Shown here one piece after another: positions 25,936 to 34,045 of a stretch of 64,000 bases of DNA (position 1 is the first letter of the stretch; every line of letters starts with the position of its first letter). This stretch comes from Microcella daejeonensis (GTDB taxonomy: Bacteria > Actinomycetota > Actinomycetes > Actinomycetales > Microbacteriaceae). A program made the position numbers and the translations under genes. Location: the NCBI RefSeq assembly GCF_026625045.1, contig NZ_CP113089.1, positions 2,294,001 through 2,358,000 on the forward strand, written 5' to 3'. The notes below the pieces were generated by a model. The model did not search any database. It was not told the DNA's origin and saw nothing but the letters and a program-made list of their open reading frames with translations.

Positions 25936-26400
25936 GTGCTCCCCGCTCTCGATGCTCCCGCCCCCGATTTCACGCTCCGCGACCAGCACGGGGCGATGGT
26001 CGTCCTCTCCGAGATCGTCGGAGAGCGCCCGGTCGTCCTGGTCTTCTTCCCTCTCGCCTTCACCGGCACGTGCACGGGCGAGCTGTGCGAGCTGCGCGAC
26101 AACATCGCGCTCTTCGACGACGCGGGCGTCGAGCTGCTGGCGATCTCCGTGGATTCCACGGCGACCCTGCGGGAGTTCGCCGAGCGGGAGCGCTACCCGT
26201 TCCGGCTGCTCGCCGACTTCTGGCCGCACGGCGAGGTCGCGCGTCGCTACGGCGTGCTGCTGGAGGACAAGGGCTTCGCCGCGCGCGGTACCTTCGTGAT
26301 CGATCGTGAGGGGATGCTCCGCGCCGCCTTCGCGACCGGTCCGGGCGAGGCGCGCGACCTCGGCGCGTATCGCGAGGCGCTCGCCGCGCTCGACCGGTAG
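25936..26400 (+). CDS. Peroxiredoxin (AhpE/BCP-like)
   Basis: Thiol peroxidase of 154 residues that reduces hydrogen peroxide or organic and lipid peroxides in the cytoplasm. The peroxidatic Cys46 is in [15 protein letters not shown]. Overall pattern is AhpE-like, and an AhpE gene sits near aceE in mycobacteria too, but a second cysteine follows at position 51, giving the C-x4-C spacing of atypical two-cysteine BCP enzymes. GTG 25936 is preceded by AGGAAGG. It is transcribed away from aceE and has tRNA-Val shortly downstream. Confidence 0.9.
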   Translation: MLPALDAPAPDFTLRDQHGAMVVLSEIVGERPVVLVFFPLAFTGTCTGELCELRDNIALFDDAGVELLAISVDSTATLREFAERERYPFRLLADFWPHGEVARRYGVLLEDKGFAARGTFVIDREGMLRAAFATGPGEARDLGAYREALAALDR

Positions 26401-26413
26401 CCTCGTCGGGTCC

Positions 26414-26486
26414 GGGCCTTTAGCTCAGCTGGTAGAGCGCCTCGTTTACACCGAGGATGTCGGGGGTTCGAGTCCCTCAGGGCCCA
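26414..26486 (+). tRNA. tRNA-Val (TAC)
   Basis: Acceptor 26414-26420 pairs with 26479-26485, discriminator A26486; anticodon stem 26440-26444/26452-26456, anticodon TAC at 26447-26449; T-arm 26462-26478 with TTCGAGT. TAGCCT at 26398-26403 is a plausible -10. CCA is not encoded. Confidence 0.95.
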
Positions 26487-26624
26487 CTCCACCCGTGCGG
26501 CGCCGCGCGCCTCGCGGTTCCGGGTCGCCGTGCCTCCGCCGGCGGCTCGGCAGCGCCCCTCCGCCGATGTCGGCGGTCCTCCGTACCCTCGGCCTGCGCC
26601 CCGGCGCGGGAGGGAGAGGCGGCG

Positions 26625-27551
26625 GTGACGGAGAGCGTCGAGCAGTGGTGGCGGCGTCGGCAGTGGTCGACGGGCCGCTCCGAGCCTTACGCCGTCGGCG
26701 CGCACCGGGCGGCGTGGTCGCCGTACCCGGTGCTCGTCGAGCAATTCCGGCCCGAGCGCAACGGCGATCTGCTGCTGTCGCAGATCCCTCCCGCGGCCGA
26801 CGTCTGGCTGGTCTGGGTCTGCGCCCTGCGGCACGAGTTCGTCGCGACGCCCGCCGAGCAGCGGGCGCGTCCGGGCGCCTCCCGCTCCGCGCGCTCCTGG
26901 TGCCCCGTGTGCGCCGCGCCGAGCGAGGCACCGCCGCCCGGGCGGCGGTGGCCGTCCGCCTCCGAGATCGCCACGGCGGGCGGAGCCCGTGGGCACGACG
27001 AGCGGGCGGGCGCGGTCGCCCGCGCTCGCGCGCACCCGAGCCGGGCATCCCGCCCCCGGCACGTGCCCGCGGCGCATCGTGCGGTGCGCACGGTCGACGG
27101 CAGCACCGTGCCCCCGGGTCGTGCGTTCCGCAGCGCCCGGGCGCCGCGGGCCACCTCGGCCTCCGAGGGTCGCGTGCGCGCGCTCCTCGCCGAGCGGCTC
27201 GCGGTGGATCTCAGCGCCAACGCCGTGCGGGTGCGCACCGCGTTCTTCGACCGGCTCGAGGTCTGGCCCGACATCGTGATCCCCGAGCTCGCCCTCGCCA
27301 TCGAGCTCGACACCATCGGGCGCGCGGGCGACGAGCACGTCGGGCGGCGCGAGGCCGTCGACCGGCGCAAGGACCGCCTGCTGCGCGAGGTGGGGTGGGA
27401 GGTCATCCGGGTCCGCGTGCGCCCGCTCGCTGCGCTCGGCCCGCACGATCTGGTCGTCCCGGGCATCTCGCAGCGCGCCGCGGAGCAGCTGATCGAGCGC
27501 ATCGGCGAGGCTCGGGGCGAGCTCATGGTCGCGGCGTACCGGCGGGCCTGA
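26625..27551 (+). CDS. Zinc-ribbon (DUF4379-like) protein with nuclease-like C-terminal domain
   Basis: A 308-residue protein of two parts. Residues ~20-105 resemble the DUF4379 probable zinc-ribbon, with FRPERNGDLLLSQIPPAADV, then WLVWVCALRHEFVATPAEQR and a closing WCPVC; Cys, His and the final CxxC could bind zinc. After an Arg/Ala-rich, low-complexity linker, residues ~195-290 look like a restriction-endonuclease-like fold: VWPDIVI, then ALAIELDTIG and RRKDRLLREVGWEVIRVRV, i.e. a PD-(E)xD pattern near Vsr/DUF559 enzymes. This suggests a DNA-acting or repair role, but the usual catalytic ExK lysine is not seen. GTG 26625 follows AGGGAGAGG. Function unproven. Confidence 0.65.
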   Translation: MTESVEQWWRRRQWSTGRSEPYAVGAHRAAWSPYPVLVEQFRPERNGDLLLSQIPPAADVWLVWVCALRHEFVATPAEQRARPGASRSARSWCPVCAAPSEAPPPGRRWPSASEIATAGGARGHDERAGAVARARAHPSRASRPRHVPAAHRAVRTVDGSTVPPGRAFRSARAPRATSASEGRVRALLAERLAVDLSANAVRVRTAFFDRLEVWPDIVIPELALAIELDTIGRAGDEHVGRREAVDRRKDRLLREVGWEVIRVRVRPLAALGPHDLVVPGISQRAAEQLIERIGEARGELMVAAYRRA

Positions 27552-27610
27552 GCGATGTCGGTGCTCACCCCTACCGTGATGGCGAGAGAGGCCGGCACCG
27601 AGGAGGCACG

Positions 27611-27670
27611 ATGACGACGACAGTGATGACGACGACAGTGATGACGACGACAGCGATGACGACGACAGCG
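27611..27670 (+). repeat. Four tandem 15-base repeats each starting with ATG
   Basis: Two copies of ATGACGACGACAGTG followed by two of ATGACGACGACAGCG, then ATGGCC. Loss or gain of units keeps the frame and the start codon but changes the distance from the ribosome site. Confidence 0.9.
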
Positions 27671-28048
27671 ATGGCCGATGCGAGGCTGTCCATCCCGCTC
27701 GGGTACCTGTCGCCGACGCTCGGGGGCCGCGCGGGGCGCGTGCAGTCCTGGCAGCACCTCGACCACCTCGTCGATCACGCCCGGGCCGACGGCGAGTGGT
27801 TCCTCCTCCACCGGCTCGACGACCCGGCCGAGCGCTTCCTGCAGCTGCGGCCGATCTCGCCCGAGCGCACGGCCATCCAGATCGGGGAGCGCCGAGCGGA
27901 GACGCAGCGGCACGCCGTCTGGAGCCTCGAGCGGGCCACTCCGCCGACCCCCGAGCTGCACGGCATGGTACTCGACTGGCTCGGAGGGGCCGCGTCGTCC
28001 GCGCCGGTCGATGCCGAGCAGCGGCTCGACGACGACGAGCCGTTCTGA
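27611..28048 (+). CDS. Hypothetical protein with ATG-bearing tandem repeat at its start
   Basis: A 145-residue protein that I do not recognise. It begins with four near-identical five-residue units MTTTV/MTTTA, encoded by 15-base repeats each opening with ATG, then MADARLSIPLGYLSPTLGG. The body (~25-120) is soluble, with ADGEWFLLHRLDDPAERFLQLRPI and HAVWSLERATPPTPELHGMVLDWLGG; the tail is acidic. AGGAGG at 27601-27606 is four bases before the first ATG, so the first start is most likely, but any of the five methionines would give the same protein minus repeats. No membrane segment or known motif. Confidence 0.7.
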   Translation: MTTTVMTTTVMTTTAMTTTAMADARLSIPLGYLSPTLGGRAGRVQSWQHLDHLVDHARADGEWFLLHRLDDPAERFLQLRPISPERTAIQIGERRAETQRHAVWSLERATPPTPELHGMVLDWLGGAASSAPVDAEQRLDDDEPF

Positions 28049-28057
28049 CCGCGGCCG

Positions 28058-28429
28058 CTAGGCGAGCAGCGCGACGAGCAGAGCGATGAAGACGAGCACG
28101 AAGATCGCCGGCGAGACGAACCGCACGACGTCGACGCCGCGGCCCGTCGCGATGATCCGGCGCGCGATCGCGCTCGGGGCGTCGAGCCGGCGCAGCTCCT
28201 CGATGACGGCGGCCCCCTCGTTCGCGGCGGCGAACTGGGCGACGGCGCCGAGCACGCCCGAGGCGAGCAGGATGCCGATGGCGGCGAGCCGCACCGGCAG
28301 CTCCGTCTCGGCGAGGCCGTCGACGAGCATCCACACCGTCACGGCCAGCAGGAAGGTCGGGGCCAGCTGCGAGACGATGATGTGCCAGCGGGCGGTGTTC
28401 CAGTGCGCGATCAGCTGCGTCTCGGTCAC
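28058..28429 (-). CDS. Small membrane protein, unknown
   Basis: A 123-residue protein with three or four hydrophobic stretches: IIVSQLAPTFLLAVTVWMLV, LAAIGILLASGVLGAVAQF and a C-terminal FVSPAIFVLVFIALLVALLA, with a polar loop (EELRRLDAPSAIARRI) between. No family recognised. GTG 28429 has GGGAG six bases upstream; the very long open frame that continues beyond it is a GC-bias shadow of the EamA gene on the other strand. It converges with the repeat-start gene, with 9 bases between stops. Confidence 0.68.
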   Translation of the reverse strand: MTETQLIAHWNTARWHIIVSQLAPTFLLAVTVWMLVDGLAETELPVRLAAIGILLASGVLGAVAQFAAANEGAAVIEELRRLDAPSAIARRIIATGRGVDVVRFVSPAIFVLVFIALLVALLA

Positions 28430-28534
28430 GGTGGCTCCCGGGGTGTCGCGGCGGCGGTCGTCTCGACGGCGCCGTCTCGGTGAGAATGGTGCTCGCGGCG
28501 GGCGCCGCACCCGCCCACGATAGAGGAGCGCACC

Positions 28535-29431
28535 GTGAGCAGTGCCGTCTGGGCGCTCGTCGCCGCGAGCGTGCTGTGGGGCACGACCGGCACCGTGGCG
28601 AGCCTCATCGACGACCGGGTCGGTCCGCTGGCGATCGGTGCCGCGACGATGGCGGTCGGCGGCGCGCTGCTGTTCCTCGTCTCCGCCCGGGGCGCGCTCG
28701 GCGCCATTCGCTCCCACGACTCCCGCGGCTGGCTGCTGATCGGCGCCGTCGGCGTCGTGATCTACCCCCTCGCCTTCTACTCCGCCATGGATCTCGCAGG
28801 CGTCGCGATCGGCAACGTGACCGCCCTCGGCTCCGGCCCGCTCTTCGCAGCGATCCTCGAGAGGCTCGTCGAGGGCCGCCGACTGACCGGGCGATGGATG
28901 CTCGGCGCGAGCACGGCGATCATCGGCGTCGCCCTCCTCGTGGTCGGCGGGCACGGCGGCGCAGCGGCCTCCGACGGCGCCGGATCGCTCGGCCTCGGCG
29001 TCGCCCTCGGCCTCCTCGCCGGCGCCGCCTACGCGCTCTACACCTACGCCTCCAGCCGGGTCATCGCCCTCGGCGTGCCGAGCCGGAGCGCCATGGGCGC
29101 GGTCTTCGGCCTCGGCGCGGTGCCGCTCGCCCTCGTGCTGCTCGTCACCGGCGGCCCTCTCCTCACCACCGGCCCGAGGACGATCGCGCTCACGGCCTAC
29201 CTGGCGCTCGGCCCGATGCTGCTCGCCTACCTGCTGTTCGGCTGGGGTCTTCGCGCCCTGCGCAGCAGCACGGTCACGGTGATCACGCTGCTCGAGCCCC
29301 TGGTCGCGACGATCCTCGCGGTGCTCATCGTGGGGGAGCGACTCCAGCTCGTCGGCTGGGTCGGGCTCGCCCTCATCCTCGTCGGCGTCGGCGTGGTCTC
29401 CACGGCCCGTCGCCCGCGCATCGCCGCGTAG
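28535..29431 (+). CDS. EamA/DMT family transporter (RhaT-like)
   Basis: A 298-residue inner membrane protein with ten predicted helices and two EamA repeats, the second ending TVITLLEPLVATILAVLIVGE, a hallmark of the family. The first helix LVAASVLWGTTGTVASL is also typical. These proteins export amino acids or other metabolites; the substrate here is not predictable. GTG 28535 follows GAGGAG with suitable spacing. It is divergent from the small membrane protein and 18 bases ahead of the next gene, which however has its own -10. Confidence 0.85.
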   Translation: MSSAVWALVAASVLWGTTGTVASLIDDRVGPLAIGAATMAVGGALLFLVSARGALGAIRSHDSRGWLLIGAVGVVIYPLAFYSAMDLAGVAIGNVTALGSGPLFAAILERLVEGRRLTGRWMLGASTAIIGVALLVVGGHGGAAASDGAGSLGLGVALGLLAGAAYALYTYASSRVIALGVPSRSAMGAVFGLGAVPLALVLLVTGGPLLTTGPRTIALTAYLALGPMLLAYLLFGWGLRALRSSTVTVITLLEPLVATILAVLIVGERLQLVGWVGLALILVGVGVVSTARRPRIAA

Positions 29432-29437
29432 CGCCCC

Positions 29438-29443
29438 TATCAT
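29438..29443 (+). promoter_or_regulatory. -10 element TATCAT, leaderless arrangement
   Basis: TATCAT ends six bases before ATG 29450 of the NCS1-like permease gene. Confidence 0.5.
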
Positions 29444-29449
29444 CGGGGC

Positions 29450-32413
29450 ATGATCGACGAGCGGCCCGAGCCCGACATCCCGGGCTCCGAGGCTCCGCCC
29501 GGGCCCCGCCGGTCGACCTTCACCCCGCCGCCGGCCGGCGCCGAGTACCGTCCCGGCTCGCTGACCGAGGGGGAGGGCGTGCCGCCCCTCGCCGCTCCGG
29601 CCCCCTCGCCCATGCCGGTCGACGCGGTGCCGAGCGCGGCATCGGCCTCGCCCGTCTCCGCGCCCGTGAGCATCCCCGATCCGCCGCGCCGCGCATCCCT
29701 CACCGATGAGGCGCTGCTGCGCGTCGCCGACCCCGATGCGGCCGACGCCGACACCGCGGCCCTCATCGCCCTCGTCGAGCAGCAGCTCTCCCTGCGCGTC
29801 GAGGAGGCCGCGCGCCTGCAGCTCTGGGAGCGCGCCGTGCGCGACGCGGGCATCCCCGACGCCGACGAGCTCGTGCAGTCGGTGCGCAGCAGCTTCACCG
29901 GCGTCATCGACCTCGTGCCCCCGCGGGACGCCGCGCCGAGCGGCTCCGAAGACCCCTGGGCGCAGTACCCGGGAACGGTCTCACCCCCGCCGCGCCTGGA
30001 GGAGGACCGCGAGCCGGCCAACGCCCCCGCCCTGTCGACGACGGTCGACCCGATGACGGCGACCGGACCGGCGGCGGACCCGGCGGCGGTCGTCGACGCG
30101 GGAGCGGATGCCCGAGCATCGTGGCCCACCGCCGCGGGCGTCGGCGCTGCGGCCTCGGATGCCGCAGCGCCCGCGTCTGCGGCCTCGGACGCCGCAGCGC
30201 CCGCGTCTGCGGCCTCGCCCTCGCCGGCGCTGCGCAGCGCCCTCGCCGATGCGCCGCCGCCGATCCTCGGCACCGGCGTTCCCGTGCCGTCCCCGGTCGC
30301 ACCCTCCGCTCCCGACGCATCCGCCGCTCCCGCCGCACCCCTGCCGCCGCTCGCACCCTCCGCGGCGCCGTCGGTCTCGGGTGCTCTGGCCGCGGCGCCG
30401 CCGCCCGTCGGGCTTGTGCCCTCGGCCGTCGCGCCGCCTCCTGCCGACGACGACACCGCCGACATCCCCGTCATCCCGCTTCGCCCCCCGAGCTCCGCAG
30501 CGGAGGCTCCGTCCCCCTCGCCGGAGGCCCCGTTCCCCCCGGCGACGGCCTCGGCGTCGCTCGCGAGCCCGCCGTCGGTCGTCTCCGCCACCGCGCCGCC
30601 GCGGCTCGCCCCGGTCCCGCTCGTCGAGCCCGAACCGACCCTGACCGGGCCGAGCGACCTCGATCGTCTGCTCGCCGGCATCGCCAGCCCCACGGCGCAC
30701 GACGACGTCATGGTCGCGCCGGAGCTCGCCGAGGCCGAGGCCGCGTCTCCGCCAGCCCCGTCTCCGTCAGCCGCGTCTCCGTCAGCCCCGTCGGCCTCGG
30801 GTCCCGTTCCGGTCCCGCCGGATCCGCTGATCCCGGCGCCCGCAGCCTCGTCGTCACCCAGCGCTCCCGTCCTCGCCGCGTCGGCGCCCTCCGCCCCGAC
30901 CGCGGTGGGGTCGGTCAGCTCGGGCGCGGCGGGCACGGCCCCGATCGCGCCCCTGCCGTCGACCGGACCGCCGCGCGATCCCGCCGCCCTCCGCATCGAG
31001 GAGTCCGCGCTCGAGCCGACGCCGGCAGCCCTGCGCGCGGGCCGGTCGCTGCGGCTGTTCTGGCTCTGGTTCTCCGTCTCGGCGAGCGCCGTGAGCATCG
31101 GGCTCGGCGGCGTGCTGCTCGGGCTCGGCATGAGCCTGCGCGAGGCCATCCTCTCGGCGCTCATCGGCGTCGCCCTCTCGTTCCTGCCCCTGGGGCTCGG
31201 AACCCTGGCCGGCAAGTGGAGCGGCCAGCCGACGATCGTCGTCTCGCGCGCCACCTTCGGCATCGTGGGCAATGCGGTGCCCGCGCTGCTCGCCGTCGTC
31301 ACCCGCCTCGTGTGGGCCGCGGCCCTGGTGTGGATGCTCGGCTCGGGTATCGCGAGCGCGCTCGCCCCGCTCGGTCTCGACCCGGCGCTCACGGCCCCCG
31401 TCGCGGCGGCCGTCGGCCTCGTCATCGCGGCCTCCGTCGCCGGCCTCGGATTCGGACTCATCGTGCGCGTCGCCGCCGTCGCGAGCGTGCTCGCCGCCGT
31501 GCTGCTCGTGGCGCTCATCGCCCTCACGGCCCCTCGCCTCGACATCCCGCAGGCCCTCACCATCCCCGATGGCGGGTGGGCCCTCGTGGTGACGGGGGCC
31601 GTGCTCGTCTTCAGCGTGATCGGGCTCGCGTGGGCGCAGTCGAGCGGGGACCTCGCCCGCTACCAGTCACGGGCGACGCTCGGCGTCGGAGCGGTCATGG
31701 GAACGGGCTTCGGCGCCACCCTCCCGGCGTTCCTGCTGGTCTGCTGGGGTGCCCTGCTCGCCGCCTCGGATCCGCAGCTGGCCTCGGGGCTCGCGACCGA
31801 TCCGATCGGGGCGCTCGGCGCGGTGCTGCCGGGTGCGGGTTCCTTCGCGCTCGTCCTCGCGCTGGCGATCAGTCTCGTGCTCGCCGCGGCGCTCGCGCTG
31901 TACTCGGGCGGCTTCGCCATCCTCAGCGCCGGGCTGCGCGCGCCCCGCTGGGGCGCCGTCCTGGCGGCCTCCGTCGGCACCGGCGCGGTGCTCGCCGTGC
32001 TCGCGGTGACGGCGCCCGCCCTCGACTCCCTCGTGCGCGACGGCCTCACGACGCTCGCGGTGCCGGTCGCCGCCTGGGCAGGGGTCTTCGGTGCGGAGAC
32101 GATGATGCGCCGCCGCCGCGTGCACTCGCCGTCGTTGCTGCGCTCGGGCGGGGTCTATCCCGCCGTACGCGTTCTGAACCTCGTGGTCCTTCTCGGGGTG
32201 ACGTTCATCGGCTGGGGTCTGACGGCGGCCGACACCGCCGGTCTCGGCTGGCAGGGCTACCTGTGGCCGCTCCTGGGAGCCGACCCCGTCCTCATCGCGA
32301 GCGACCTCGGCGTCCTCGTCGCTCTCGGGCTCGGCCTGCTCGTGCCGGTCGCGGCCGGTGTTCCCGCGCTGCGGCGACTCGAGGCCGCCGAGCGCGCCGC
32401 GGTCGACTCCTAG
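29450..32413 (+). CDS. NCS1-like permease with ~520-residue disordered N-terminal region
   Basis: A 987-residue protein whose last ~460 residues form about 12 helices resembling the NCS1 (cytosine/purine/allantoin/thiamine) permease fold: SVSASAVSIGLGGVLLGLGM, RATFGIVGNAVPALLAVVTR and SSGDLARYQSRATLG, the latter like the DYSRY element of the family. The N-terminal ~525 residues are Pro/Ala/Ser-rich with one small helical island (residues ~80-150, TDEALLRVADPDAADADT onward) and clear internal DNA duplications (30 bases twice at 30158-30217). Ordinary permeases have a cytoplasmic tail of 20-60 residues. ATG 29450 is set by a -10 six bases before it. The long tail may be a scaffold or regulator; substrate unknown. 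Confidence 0.75.
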   Translation: MIDERPEPDIPGSEAPPGPRRSTFTPPPAGAEYRPGSLTEGEGVPPLAAPAPSPMPVDAVPSAASASPVSAPVSIPDPPRRASLTDEALLRVADPDAADADTAALIALVEQQLSLRVEEAARLQLWERAVRDAGIPDADELVQSVRSSFTGVIDLVPPRDAAPSGSEDPWAQYPGTVSPPPRLEEDREPANAPALSTTVDPMTATGPAADPAAVVDAGADARASWPTAAGVGAAASDAAAPASAASDAAAPASAASPSPALRSALADAPPPILGTGVPVPSPVAPSAPDASAAPAAPLPPLAPSAAPSVSGALAAAPPPVGLVPSAVAPPPADDDTADIPVIPLRPPSSAAEAPSPSPEAPFPPATASASLASPPSVVSATAPPRLAPVPLVEPEPTLTGPSDLDRLLAGIASPTAHDDVMVAPELAEAEAASPPAPSPSAASPSAPSASGPVPVPPDPLIPAPAASSSPSAPVLAASAPSAPTAVGSVSSGAAGTAPIAPLPSTGPPRDPAALRIEESALEPTPAALRAGRSLRLFWLWFSVSASAVSIGLGGVLLGLGMSLREAILSALIGVALSFLPLGLGTLAGKWSGQPTIVVSRATFGIVGNAVPALLAVVTRLVWAAALVWMLGSGIASALAPLGLDPALTAPVAAAVGLVIAASVAGLGFGLIVRVAAVASVLAAVLLVALIALTAPRLDIPQALTIPDGGWALVVTGAVLVFSVIGLAWAQSSGDLARYQSRATLGVGAVMGTGFGATLPAFLLVCWGALLAASDPQLASGLATDPIGALGAVLPGAGSFALVLALAISLVLAAALALYSGGFAILSAGLRAPRWGAVLAASVGTGAVLAVLAVTAPALDSLVRDGLTTLAVPVAAWAGVFGAETMMRRRRVHSPSLLRSGGVYPAVRVLNLVVLLGVTFIGWGLTAADTAGLGWQGYLWPLLGADPVLIASDLGVLVALGLGLLVPVAAGVPALRRLEAAERAAVDS
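30158..30217 (+). repeat. Two tandem 30-base repeats in the Ala/Ser-rich tail
   Basis: Units 30158-30187 and 30188-30217 differ by one base and encode DAAAPASAAS twice. Recent in-frame duplication in the disordered region. Confidence 0.85.
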
Positions 32414-32416
32414 ACT
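32411..32416 (+). promoter_or_regulatory. -10 element TAGACT of the Nif3-like gene, leaderless arrangement
   Basis: TAGACT overlaps the stop of the permease gene (TAG) and ends six bases before ATG 32423. Confidence 0.55.
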
Positions 32417-32422
32417 GGAGCC

Positions 32423-33238
32423 ATGCCGCCGACGCTCGCCGATGCCACCGCCGCGATCGAGCGGCTCTGGCCCCTCGACGGCGCCGAGAGCTGGGATGCG
32501 GCGGGGCTCCTCAGCGGCGATCCGGCGGCTCCCGTCACCCGCATCCTGCTGGCGGTGGACGCCGTGCGCGACACGGTGGACGAGGCCATCGAGGCGGGTG
32601 CCGATCTGCTGCTCGTGCACCATCCGCTGCTCATGCGCGGCGTGACGACCGTCGCCGAGACCACGGCCAAGGGTGCGCTCCTCGCGACGCTCATCCGCGG
32701 CGGCTGCGCCCTCGTCGCCGCGCACACCAACGCCGACGTGGTCGAGACGGGCACGAGCGGGCGGCTCGCCGGGCTGCTGGGGCTCGTCGATCCGACCCCC
32801 GTCGTCGAGACCGGGCCGGGGCGCGGGCTCGGACGGGTCGGCGCCCTGCCCGAGCCGATCACGCTCGGAGCGCTCGCGCGGCGCGTGGCGGGCATCCTGC
32901 CGGCGACCGCCGGGGGAGTGCGGGTCGCGGGCGAGTTCGACCGGGTCGTGCGCACGGTCGCGCTCTGCGGCGGCGCGGGCGACTCGCTGCTCGGCGAGGC
33001 GGCCGTGCGATCCGCCGACGTCTACCTCACCAGCGATCTGCGCCACCACCCGGCGAGCGAGGCGCGCGAGACCGCCCGCGTGACCGGCGGCCCCGCGCTC
33101 ATCGACGTCTCGCACTGGGCGAGCGAGTGGCTGTGGCTCGACACCGCCGCCGAGGAGCTGCGCCGCGAGCTGCCGGGCGTCGAGATCGTCGTGAGCGAGC
33201 TGCGCACCGATCCGTGGGACTTCGTCGTCCTCCCCTGA
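32423..33238 (+). CDS. Nif3-like dinuclear metal centre protein
   Basis: A 271-residue member of the NIF3/YbgI (GTP cyclohydrolase 1 type 2-like) family that forms hexameric rings with a two-metal site. Metal-binding elements are visible: LLVHHPLLMRG, AAHTNADV, and near the C-terminus TSDLRHHPASEA and DVSHWASEW. Length equals the single-domain bacterial form without the PII-like insert. Exact biochemical role of the family is uncertain. It is followed after 37 bases by the coiled-coil zinc-ribbon-like protein, the same pair being conserved in mycobacteria (Rv2230c-Rv2229c). Confidence 0.9.
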   Translation: MPPTLADATAAIERLWPLDGAESWDAAGLLSGDPAAPVTRILLAVDAVRDTVDEAIEAGADLLLVHHPLLMRGVTTVAETTAKGALLATLIRGGCALVAAHTNADVVETGTSGRLAGLLGLVDPTPVVETGPGRGLGRVGALPEPITLGALARRVAGILPATAGGVRVAGEFDRVVRTVALCGGAGDSLLGEAAVRSADVYLTSDLRHHPASEARETARVTGGPALIDVSHWASEWLWLDTAAEELRRELPGVEIVVSELRTDPWDFVVLP

Positions 33239-33275
33239 CCACCCCGCCGGGCATCCCGGCCGAGAAAGGCACACC

Positions 33276-34016
33276 ATGGCACTCAAGGCCGCCCCCGAGA
33301 CCCAAGCGCTGCTGCTCGATCTTCAGCGGCTCGACACCCTGCTGACGCAGATCGCCCACCGGGCGCGCACGCTGCCCGAGCGGGCCGCCGTCGCCGCGCT
33401 GAAGGAGGACGCGGAGCGCATCAAGGCCGCCTCCACCGAGACGAGCGGTCACCTCGAGGATGCCCGCATCGAGCTCGGCCGCGTCGAGAGCGACGTCGCC
33501 GTGGTCGAGAAGCGCATCGCCCGCGACACCGAGCGGCTGCAGGCCAGCAGCTCGGTCAAGGACATCCAGGGGCTCGAGCACGAGCTGGAGTCGCTGCGCG
33601 TCCGCCTGGCGAACCTCGAGGAGATCGAGCTCGCCGTCATGGAGCGCATCGAGCTGCTCGAGGCCGCGGCGACCGGCGCCCGCGAGACCCTCGAGGCGCA
33701 CGCCGCCCGTCTCGAGGCCGCTCAGCACGAGCTCGAGACCGCGCTCGCGACGCTCGTGGCGGAGCGCGACCACGCCGCCGCCGATCGCGCGACGGTCGCC
33801 GCACGCATCCCCGCCGATCTGCTCGCGCTGTACGACACGCAGCGGGAGCGCTACGGGTACGGCGCCTCGCTGCTGCGGGCGCGGGTGTCGAGCGCGAGCG
33901 GCGTGACCCTCACGGGCAGCGACCTCGATCAGGTGCGCCGCGCGGCGCCCGATGACGTCATCCTGTGCCCCGATTCGAGCGCGATCCTCGTGCGGACGGC
34001 GGAATCCGGACTCTGA
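33276..34016 (+). CDS. Coiled-coil protein with degenerate C4 zinc ribbon
   Basis: A 246-residue protein of the family annotated as zinc-ribbon domain protein. Residues ~15-180 form a long antiparallel coiled coil rich in Glu/Arg/Ala (EHELESLRVRLANLEEIELA). The C-terminus should carry CxxC-x(n)-CxxC; here it reads SSASGVTLTGSDL and VILCPDSSAILVRT, so only one of four cysteines is left, although the surrounding family sequence, including the ending RTAESGL, is intact. Zinc binding is therefore unlikely. GAGAAAGG precedes ATG 33276. Likely co-transcribed with the Nif3-like gene. Confidence 0.82.
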   Translation: MALKAAPETQALLLDLQRLDTLLTQIAHRARTLPERAAVAALKEDAERIKAASTETSGHLEDARIELGRVESDVAVVEKRIARDTERLQASSSVKDIQGLEHELESLRVRLANLEEIELAVMERIELLEAAATGARETLEAHAARLEAAQHELETALATLVAERDHAAADRATVAARIPADLLALYDTQRERYGYGASLLRARVSSASGVTLTGSDLDQVRRAAPDDVILCPDSSAILVRTAESGL

Positions 34017-34032
34017 GGCCGCCGCGGCCCGC

Positions 34033-34038
34033 TAGCCT
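34033..34038 (+). promoter_or_regulatory. -10 element TAGCCT of rnpB
   Basis: TAGCCT is followed by seven bases and then the first base of the P1 stem of RNase P RNA at 34046. Because P1 fixes the 5' end, this calibrates the -10 to +1 distance for the window. Confidence 0.7.
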
Positions 34039-34045
34039 GAGTCAC

